This document shows positions 4,786 through 10,033 of a DNA stretch of 10,033 bases, piece by piece (position 1 is the stretch's first letter; every line of letters begins with the position of its first letter). Below the pieces are notes generated by a model. It was not told the origin of the DNA and ran no database searches. It saw nothing but the letters and a program-made list of their open reading frames with translations. Source of the DNA: Lachnospiraceae bacterium (GTDB lineage: Bacteria > Bacillota > Clostridia > Lachnospirales > Lachnospiraceae); assembly GCA_003446735.1 (NCBI GenBank), contig DMCJ01000181.1, positions 1 to 10,033 on the forward strand, written 5' to 3'. The translations under genes were made by a program, and so were the position numbers.

Positions 4786-6312
4786 TTATATCTCCATATT
4801 TGCAACGAGCTTCTTTTTCTCTTCGTCAAATTCACTCTGGCTTATGAGACCGTTATCAAGCAATATCTTTAACTTCTTGGCTGCCTTTTCGAATTCCGCG
4901 AAGGAAAGCTTTCCTCCTGCCTCTCCGATTGCTTCCGTAGCTGCTCCCGGCGCTGTGGACGAAGCTCCTGCTCCTGTGGAGGTAGCTCCTGCTGCAGTAG
5001 ATGTCATTCCGGCTTCCGTAGCTGCCTTTGCCGCTGCTGCTGCCGCTGCTGCCGCAACAGCTGCTGCCGCTCCGGGAGATGTAGTCGTCTGACCGGGGCT
5101 GGTCACATCGGGAAGTGTCATAGCATCCTTGCCCTCTGCGGCTTTCTTTCTCTCTGCCTCCTGGATCTGACGGTAAGCAAGCTCTTCTGCTGCCTTTCTT
5201 GCTTTCTCTGCAGCCTCTGCCTTGGCTTTGGCTTCTTCTTCTTTTCTTCTTCTTTCTTCTTCCTGACGTCTTGCCTCAGCTTCGGCTTCAAGTCTTGCTC
5301 TTTCCTCAGCCTCTTTACGAAGTCTCTCTGCTTCTTCTTCCTGACGACGTCTTTCTTCTTCGGCCTTACGTGCCTTATCGGCTTCTATCTCCTCGATAGC
5401 TTCCGTAGCGGCCTTTAATGCAGATCCGCGGACCTCTTTTCTTACGGTCTCCTCAACCTGCTTCTCGGACTCGGCTTCTAATTTTCTGATTTCTTCGTTG
5501 GCTTTGACCTTGGCGATCTCTTCTGCCGCCCTGCCCTTATCGTCAACGGCATTTCTCTGCTTCTCCTCGGCGTCGGCCTTAACTCCGGCGATCACCGCTT
5601 CAGCTTCGCCCTCGACCTTTTCGCGGACAGCATCAACACTCGCCTTAGCCTCTTCCTCGGCTTTCTTTATTATCTCATCAAGCTTCTTCTTAGCTTCCTC
5701 TTCGGCCTTTGCTACAGTCTCGGATACGATCCTGTCCTGATCGGCTCTGGTCTTCTTAAGAAGCTCCTCTATCTCTTTATCTGTTTCCTCGGTAGCCTTG
5801 GCCCTGGCATCTTCTTTAGCCTTTTCGATCATCTCATCATATTTCTTATGAGCATCGGCCATCTTCGCATTGTTCTCATCGGCAACGCGCTTAGCTATCT
5901 CCTCGGCATCTTTCTGCGCGGACTCGGAAACGGCTTTCCTTATCGTCTCCTCTTCCATTACCTTCCTTGCGGGATCGGTCTCGCTCGAGCCCTTTTCTAC
6001 CGCCTCATGAGAAACCTCTTTTGCGATCTCCTCGGCTATCCTTGCGGAAAGATCTATCGCTCTTTTCTTAGCTGCAGCTCCCGCAGACTGTCTTGTAGCA
6101 TCCTCTGCGCTCTCTGCCGCACCCTGTTTTGCGGAGCTCTTTGCTTCCTCTGCTTCGGACTTCCTGGCTTTTGCCAAAGCTTCCCTTGCAAGTCTTGCCT
6201 GATTCTCGTCTCCGCCTGCCTCAGCGGCCTTCATTGCCGCTGCCGCTGCCGCTTTTCTGGCAGCTTCCTCGGCAGCCTTCCTGGCTGCATCCATTCCTGC
6301 TTTATCCTGCAT
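4786..6312 (-). CDS. Long Ala/Glu/Lys-rich coiled-coil protein with C-terminal SHOCT domain
   Basis: The 508-residue product has no signal peptide or membrane segment and should be cytoplasmic. Residues 1 to about 395 are almost all A, E, K, R, D and Q in patterns typical of long helical coiled coils, similar in composition to TolA or the IncA/apolipophorin type. A low-complexity linker follows (about 400-465) with poly-Ala and a 7-residue repeat of the type TSTAAGA. The end (about 466-508: KLSFAEFEKAAKKLKILLDN, then GLISQSEFDEEKKKLVANM) is a SHOCT domain, a short C-terminal module found behind many unrelated proteins and thought to mediate oligomerisation or targeting. The start at 6310-6312 has AGGGG 8 nt upstream; an in-frame TTG at 6357 lacks such a site. 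It lies downstream of the ABC operon with its own promoter. Specific function unknown. Confidence 0.85.
   Translation of the reverse strand: MQDKAGMDAARKAAEEAARKAAAAAAMKAAEAGGDENQARLAREALAKARKSEAEEAKSSAKQGAAESAEDATRQSAGAAAKKRAIDLSARIAEEIAKEVSHEAVEKGSSETDPARKVMEEETIRKAVSESAQKDAEEIAKRVADENNAKMADAHKKYDEMIEKAKEDARAKATEETDKEIEELLKKTRADQDRIVSETVAKAEEEAKKKLDEIIKKAEEEAKASVDAVREKVEGEAEAVIAGVKADAEEKQRNAVDDKGRAAEEIAKVKANEEIRKLEAESEKQVEETVRKEVRGSALKAATEAIEEIEADKARKAEEERRRQEEEAERLRKEAEERARLEAEAEARRQEEERRRKEEEAKAKAEAAEKARKAAEELAYRQIQEAERKKAAEGKDAMTLPDVTSPGQTTTSPGAAAAVAAAAAAAAAKAATEAGMTSTAAGATSTGAGASSTAPGAATEAIGEAGGKLSFAEFEKAAKKLKILLDNGLISQSEFDEEKKKLVANMEI
4943..5005. repeat. 21-bp degenerate tandem repeat, three copies, coding
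   Basis: Units at 4943-4963, 4964-4984 and 4985-5005 share a GCTCC start and GTGGA or GTAGA near the end. On the minus strand they encode the heptads TSTAAGA, TSTGAGA and SSTAPGA in the linker before the SHOCT domain. An adjacent run of GCN codons (about 5027-5078) encodes poly-alanine. Both are likely products of replication slippage and may vary in length between strains. Confidence 0.75.
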
Positions 6313-6320
6313 ATTTATCG

Positions 6321-6325
6321 CCCCT
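6321..6325 (-). promoter_or_regulatory. Ribosome binding site of the coiled-coil gene
   Basis: AGGGG on the minus strand lies 8 nt before the ATG at 6312 and decides that start over the in-frame TTG further upstream. Confidence 0.7.
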
Positions 6326-6372
6326 ATACATCTTATTTGAGCTGCCCAATACCCCAAGACAACTCTTTTACA

Positions 6373-6381
6373 AGTATATCA
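6373..6381 (-). promoter_or_regulatory. Extended -10 promoter of the coiled-coil gene
   Basis: The minus strand reads TGATATACT, an extended -10 element with a TATACT hexamer (6373-6378). A -35 at the 17-bp position is poor (TTTATT, 6396-6401), which an extended -10 can compensate for. The start would fall near 6366, giving a leader of about 54 nt. This suggests the gene can be expressed apart from the ABC operon upstream. Confidence 0.6.
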
Positions 6382-6428
6382 CACTTTTATACAAAAATAA
6401 AACACATTTTCAGTTTTTTTCATACATA

Positions 6429-7817
6429 TTATTCATTTCTGATAGCTGCCAAAGGAGATAGTTTCATAGCCCTTAAAGAGGGGAAGAATCCTGCCACCAT
6501 TCCGACAAGGATGGCAAAGATGAGTGATGCAAAAGCAAGCCAGATGGGAATATAAGATATGTTTCCGCTTATTTCCATAAGCTGAGAGGATGAGGCCACT
6601 ATATTTATCACCGCAGATAAGGCATAGCTTATCATAAGCCCGGCCACACCGCCTATAAGCCCTATGACGCCGGCCTCTATAAGGAACATGGCCTGTATGT
6701 TCCTCATATCGCATCCTAAGACTTTTATTATGCCTATTTCCTTCGTGCGCTCATATATGGACATCATCATCGTGTTCGTGATGCCTATTGCCGCAACAAG
6801 GAGCGAAACGGCACCGATACCGCCAAGAACAAGCTGGATCACATCCATGGTCTTTTGCTCCTGTGCTATCCACTCGGCATCACTCATGGCCGAATAGCCC
6901 ATGCTGTTGATAAGACTCTGCAGTTCACTGACATGGTCCATGGAATCCGTCTCGACAATAAGCTCGGTGTAGAAGATCTCCTTATAGGGCTTTCCGTTCT
7001 TCCTTAAAGGCTGATCGGGGATATTCCTGCCTTTGAATTCTTTTTTTAAAAGGTTCTTAAGGTCGTTTATGTTGGTATATATATAATATGCGTGCGTATT
7101 ATAGTCTTCCGCACCTCCGGCCTGCACGCCGGATGCGGGAAGTATGTATTTTTTAGGCTTTATGGGAGCGCTTCCGTCCTCTCCGGGGGTGTTGTTCCTG
7201 AAGCTGAAATATCTGTCCATATCAAAAACGATGGATATGGGATCGTTCATAAGATCTATATCCGGAAGCACCCCGTCCTCCCAATATCCGGAAGACCCGT
7301 TCTTTGATGAAAACTGGGTCAATATCATATTTCCGTAGAATAATTCCGGAGTATTGCCGGTTTCCTTCGGAAAGTCCCCTCTGTCTATATCTATGTTCTG
7401 CTCTTCAAGATACCCTTCCTCAACGCCTCTTACCGTGGCATAACTCTGCCAGTTTCCTTTTGTAAGAAATGCGGAGGTCTCTAAAACGGGATATACGTTT
7501 TTAACGTTGGGAAGCTGTGAAAGCTCGATTATCGCTTCATCGGAAAGATGCTTTTCTTCCGTACCTGTTCCTGCAGATGAGTCAGCCCCTCCGGACATAC
7601 GGTATCCTCCCTGTGAGGCATCCCTTACAGATACGCTTGTAAGCGAGCTGTACTGCGCCATCTCCTCGGTAAGGCTTTTCTTAAGTCCGAGGCCCAGAGA
7701 GACCATGACAACTATGGAAGCCACGCCTATGGTGACTCCCAATACAGTCAGTATCGTCCTTAACTTGCGTTTGAACAGATTACTTGTGCTTAATCTGAAA
7801 AGATCTAGAGGTCGCAT
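6429..7817 (-). CDS. MacB/FtsX-type ABC transporter permease
   Basis: This 462-residue membrane protein has the layout of type VII (MacB, FtsX, LolE) permeases, which couple cytoplasmic ATP hydrolysis to movement of an extracytoplasmic domain. TM1 lies at about residues 20-43 (RTILTVLGVTIGVASIVVMV), a large extracellular domain (MacB_PCD-like) at about 45-322, and TM2-TM4 near 325-350, 377-405 and 425-447. The cytoplasmic loop ERTKEIGIIKVLG (356-368) is the coupling helix that meets the ATPase. The ending FPSLRAMKLSPLAAIRNE is typical. It begins 19 nt after the upstream gene with no good ribosome binding site, so coupled translation is likely. The ATPase lies two genes upstream. The substrate is unknown; peptides, lipids or signalling without transport are all possible. 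The family call is firm. Confidence 0.95.
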   Translation of the reverse strand: MRPLDLFRLSTSNLFKRKLRTILTVLGVTIGVASIVVMVSLGLGLKKSLTEEMAQYSSLTSVSVRDASQGGYRMSGGADSSAGTGTEEKHLSDEAIIELSQLPNVKNVYPVLETSAFLTKGNWQSYATVRGVEEGYLEEQNIDIDRGDFPKETGNTPELFYGNMILTQFSSKNGSSGYWEDGVLPDIDLMNDPISIVFDMDRYFSFRNNTPGEDGSAPIKPKKYILPASGVQAGGAEDYNTHAYYIYTNINDLKNLLKKEFKGRNIPDQPLRKNGKPYKEIFYTELIVETDSMDHVSELQSLINSMGYSAMSDAEWIAQEQKTMDVIQLVLGGIGAVSLLVAAIGITNTMMMSIYERTKEIGIIKVLGCDMRNIQAMFLIEAGVIGLIGGVAGLMISYALSAVINIVASSSQLMEISGNISYIPIWLAFASLIFAILVGMVAGFFPSLRAMKLSPLAAIRNE

Positions 7818-7836
7818 TATATTTATCTACCGGTCC

Positions 7837-9774
7837 TTACCTGTCCTCATCGGGTGCGATTTCATCCGGATCGTATCCGTCATCTTCGTATCCGTCATCT
7901 TCGTATCCGCCCTCGGTTACATATTCTTCTTCGGGACTTTCTTCAGAGCCTTCTTCAGGGCTTTCTTCGTAGCTATCCTCATAGCTGTCACCGGGATTTT
8001 CCTCATAACCGTCCTCATAACTCTCCTCGGATCCGTCGTCATATCCTTCGTCGATATCATCCTCATCAAGACCTTCCTCAAGATCCTTCATGGCCTTCTT
8101 CTTTTTCTTTTTAAGAATTATAATAACGGTCGTAATTATTATCGCGAGTATGATGATCACGATGACCAGTATAAGGAGTTTGCCTGGTCCTTTGGGCTCC
8201 TCGGGAAAATCTTCCATATATCCCATGTCTTCCTCGACAAAGTCATTTATATAGAGACTAAAGAATTTTTCTTCGGTTTTAACGTTGCCCGCTTCATCTT
8301 CATAATATACCGTGGCCTTTACGGCATTCTCTCCGCCTCCCGGCGCATCGGCATTTATCATGGCATCCACATTTCCGGTAGCTCCGCTGTCGAGCTTTCC
8401 GATAAAGGAATCTCCTCCGGATATCCCCTCGCCCTCAAATTTTACCTGAACATTGTAGAGCACGGTCTTTCCGGTATTAAAGATCGAAAACATGACATTG
8501 CTCTGCTGTCCAACCGTAAGATTATCGGGCATGGCTTCGATCTCGCCTATCTCAAATCTGGCTTCCTGCTTTATAGGTATCGAAACGTTCGAGCTTGCCG
8601 TATATGCCTGATAGTTCTGGTCTTCATAGGCCATGTTGACTGCGATCTGATAGGGCTTCTGGGAAAGATCTGCCTTTGCCGTCATCTCTATATTTACATC
8701 CGCAGATCCGCCTGCTCCTATCCTGTCGACATACAGGGTATTGGATCCGCTGGTAGGAAGGAAGGCTTCATATGTACTCTCCGTATCCTTACCGGCGGTA
8801 GGCGTCGTTAAGTCTATCTGCATATTAGAAACAGCTGTTCTTTTTGAAGTATTCTGCAGATGGAGCGTAAGATCAAAGGTATCTCCGGCATAGACTTCGG
8901 CCGGCGTTGTATCAAATCCGGTTATTATGACTCTCGGAACGGATATTCCGCTTCCTCCGTCATCCTTATTTCCGGCTCCTTCGAGTCCTACCGCTCTTAC
9001 CCATGTCGTAAGCGTCGTGGTCTCATATCCTTCGGAGGTATAGTAGATAACGTTAAAAGGAACTTTGTAATATCCGTTTAAGACATTCTTTCTGACCCTG
9101 AACGTCCATGTAAGCTCACGCCTCCTGTCCATGTCGTTCTGACCGTTTCCCTTTCCGGGCAGATCCGGGATCGTCTGGGTATAACCGCTCGTGTCGATCT
9201 CAAACGGCCAGTCTTCCGTATTTCCCGCAACAACAGGGGTGACTATAACATCCGTGAGCATCACATTTGACATATTAACGACAGGAAGTACCACATTTAT
9301 CGTGCTCCCGGCATAAGCAACAGGCGTTATCCAATCTCCTCCGACCATGATGAACTGATTTGTCGTAGTCGGCATATGAGCTTCATCCTCGTTTACGGAG
9401 TCATTCTCGGAATATGCCGTATTTCCGTTATCGTTTACGGGAGCATTTAAGGACTCCTTATTCTGATCCGATGTATCACCGGAAGCGTTTTTATTGTTAC
9501 CGGAAGAATTTTTGTTACTGTCGGATGAATTCTTATTGGAAGAGGTTCCGGCATTTGTCGCATTATTACCTGTATTTGAAGAAGGCGTGGCAGGCTTTGT
9601 ATCCTCATCTGTAAGAACCGTGATCTCCAATGCCTCGTTTTCTACCGTGCAGCCATAAACACCCGCGTTAGATCCTCCGGCTGATCCGGCCGCGTAAATA
9701 TCCAAAGCTCCCGTGATAAACACCAATGCAGCTGCAAATATCGGTATGATGCGTTTAATCCTTCTGTAAAGCAT
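7837..9774 (-). CDS. Exported, membrane-anchored COG1361-like protein with acidic cytoplasmic tail
   Basis: The 645-residue product carries a signal peptide (RR-K-R start, hydrophobic core about 9-25, cleavage probably near YAA at 27-29). A Ser/Asn-rich linker (about 65-130) leads to three beta-rich Ig-like repeats at about 140-270, 278-400 and 403-515, of the COG1361/CARDB kind. These include the recurring pattern of an AGD/VGQ turn before a strand and N-T/N-S turns (VYAGDTFDLTLHLQNTS, LTVGQQSNVMFSIFNTG). One membrane helix (about 533-554) is followed by six lysines and a 91-residue tail rich in E, D, Y, G and S. It lies between its ATPase and permease partners; its ATG overlaps the ATPase gene by 20 bp and has CAGGAG upstream. 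It probably acts as the extracellular partner of the transporter in place of an HlyD-type fusion protein (inference). Confidence 0.88.
   Translation of the reverse strand: MLYRRIKRIIPIFAAALVFITGALDIYAAGSAGGSNAGVYGCTVENEALEITVLTDEDTKPATPSSNTGNNATNAGTSSNKNSSDSNKNSSGNNKNASGDTSDQNKESLNAPVNDNGNTAYSENDSVNEDEAHMPTTTNQFIMVGGDWITPVAYAGSTINVVLPVVNMSNVMLTDVIVTPVVAGNTEDWPFEIDTSGYTQTIPDLPGKGNGQNDMDRRRELTWTFRVRKNVLNGYYKVPFNVIYYTSEGYETTTLTTWVRAVGLEGAGNKDDGGSGISVPRVIITGFDTTPAEVYAGDTFDLTLHLQNTSKRTAVSNMQIDLTTPTAGKDTESTYEAFLPTSGSNTLYVDRIGAGGSADVNIEMTAKADLSQKPYQIAVNMAYEDQNYQAYTASSNVSIPIKQEARFEIGEIEAMPDNLTVGQQSNVMFSIFNTGKTVLYNVQVKFEGEGISGGDSFIGKLDSGATGNVDAMINADAPGGGENAVKATVYYEDEAGNVKTEEKFFSLYINDFVEEDMGYMEDFPEEPKGPGKLLILVIVIIILAIIITTVIIILKKKKKKAMKDLEEGLDEDDIDEGYDDGSEESYEDGYEENPGDSYEDSYEESPEEGSEESPEEEYVTEGGYEDDGYEDDGYDPDEIAPDEDR
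7872..7910. repeat. 15-bp tandem repeat encoding GYEDD in the acidic tail
   Basis: CGTATCCGTCATCTT occurs perfectly at 7872-7886 and 7887-7901, and a third copy begins CGTATCCG at 7902. On the minus strand the repeats encode GYEDD twice, then GY. Degenerate E-S-P-E-E and S-Y-E-D units continue upstream in the same tail. Confidence 0.85.
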
Positions 9775-10033
9775 TTTTCTTCTCCTGCCTTTTTTCTTCT
9801 ATTTTAATTATCTTTCCGTCTTTTATATGGAAGATACGATCCGCATATGAAGCCAGATTGTTATCGTGTGTTACCATGATGAGTGTCTGCTTTTTTTCGT
9901 TTACGAGCCTTCTCATCAGGTTCATGACATCCTCCGATGTCCTGGAATCCAGGTTCCCGGTAGGTTCATCCGCAAAAACTATCTCCGGATCCACAACAAG
10001 GGCACGGGCTATACCTATCCTCTGCTGCTGTCC
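9755..10033 (-). CDS. ABC transporter ATP-binding protein, C-terminal part (cut by window edge)
   Basis: The visible 92 residues are the C-terminal part of a MacB/LolD-class ATPase that powers the permease encoded at 6429-7817. They begin inside the ABC signature (GQQQRIGIARAL, normally preceded by SG), followed by Walker B IVFADEPTGNLD with its catalytic glutamate, the D-loop, and the H-loop histidine in LIMVTHD. The tail is KIIKIEEKRQEKKN with an ordinary end. The Walker A part lies beyond the right edge, as do the start codon and the operon promoter. The stop codon lies inside the next gene (20-bp overlap), pointing to translational coupling. Asp-Glu-Pro-Thr-Gly-Asn-Leu-Asp is characteristic of the lipoprotein/macrolide exporter subfamily. 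Confidence 0.96.
   Translation of the reverse strand, partial: GQQQRIGIARALVVDPEIVFADEPTGNLDSRTSEDVMNLMRRLVNEKKQTLIMVTHDNNLASYADRIFHIKDGKIIKIEEKRQEKKNALQKD

Noticed and set aside
4628..5092. 154-codon open frame on the plus strand starting upstream of the tRNA
   Set aside because: It runs through the tRNA gene and its terminator and then antisense to the SHOCT gene, so it is not a plausible protein.
6385..6425. Weak A+T hairpin after the permease stop (AAAAC / GTTTT)
   Set aside because: A 5-bp stem with one G-C pair is too weak to call a terminator, so read-through into the coiled-coil gene cannot be excluded.
5848..6555. 235-codon open frame on the plus strand, antisense to the coiled-coil gene and running across its promoter
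   Set aside because: The Cys/Leu/Ser-rich product is the mirror of Ala/Glu/Lys codons and there is no start signal.
4943..7910. CRISPR array or mobile element suggested by the repeats
   Set aside because: All repeats here are short in-frame coding repeats without spacers. No transposase, integrase or terminal inverted repeat was seen anywhere in the window.
7507..8811. 434-codon open frame on the plus strand
   Set aside because: It lies wholly antisense to the permease and COG1361-like genes, which have clear domains and operon spacing. The frame stays open because of codon bias in the real genes, and its product has no recognisable family and no ribosome binding site.

Overview
The window looks like chromosomal DNA of a Clostridia member, most likely Lachnospiraceae or a close relative. 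The reasons are strong GGAGG-type ribosome binding sites, A+T-rich spacers, Gram-positive family members (DegV, DUF1294, LytTR regulator), a MacB-type exporter without an HlyD-type fusion protein, and a tRNA-Pro with an A34 anticodon. The taxon is inferred from gene content only.

Layout. Bases 1-295 (minus) hold the N-terminal part of a GNAT acetyltransferase, divergent from a plus-strand group: argG (argininosuccinate synthase, 469-1686), a small DUF1294 membrane protein 1 nt after it (1688-1981), and a LytTR-type response regulator (2015-2698). A DegV-family fatty-acid-binding protein (2704-3537, minus) converges on the regulator with only 5 nt between them. A 126-nt divergent spacer with an 11-bp tandem repeat separates degV from a small protein resembling DUF5721 (3664-4161). 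That gene converges on, and overlaps by 27 bp, an XRE-type HTH regulator (4135-4467, minus). A bidirectional hairpin (4526-4550), a promoter and a tRNA-Pro(AGG) gene (4651-4724) with its own terminator follow.

The right half is all on the minus strand, so it is transcribed from the right edge leftward. It begins with the C-terminal part of a MacB/LolD-class ABC ATPase (9755-10033). Next is a 645-aa exported, membrane-anchored protein with three Ig-like or COG1361-like extracellular domains and a 91-residue acidic cytoplasmic tail (7837-9774), then a MacB/FtsX-type permease (6429-7817). These three form one operon (20-bp overlap, then a 19-nt gap). Downstream, with its own extended -10 promoter, lies a 508-aa Ala/Glu/Lys-rich coiled-coil protein ending in a SHOCT domain (4786-6312).

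How the parts may work together. argG makes argininosuccinate for arginine synthesis; the two genes behind it have no obvious link to arginine. The ATPase, exported protein and permease look like a mechanotransmission-type ABC machine in which the COG1361-like protein takes the place of a membrane fusion protein. The coiled-coil SHOCT protein is a candidate cytoplasmic partner only by position. The points most worth a second look are the A34 proline tRNA, whose decoding range fits the almost exclusive CCC/CCT proline codons of argG; the exporter module with its acidic tail; and the tandem repeat between degV and the DUF5721-like gene, whose spacing resembles a LytTR target site.
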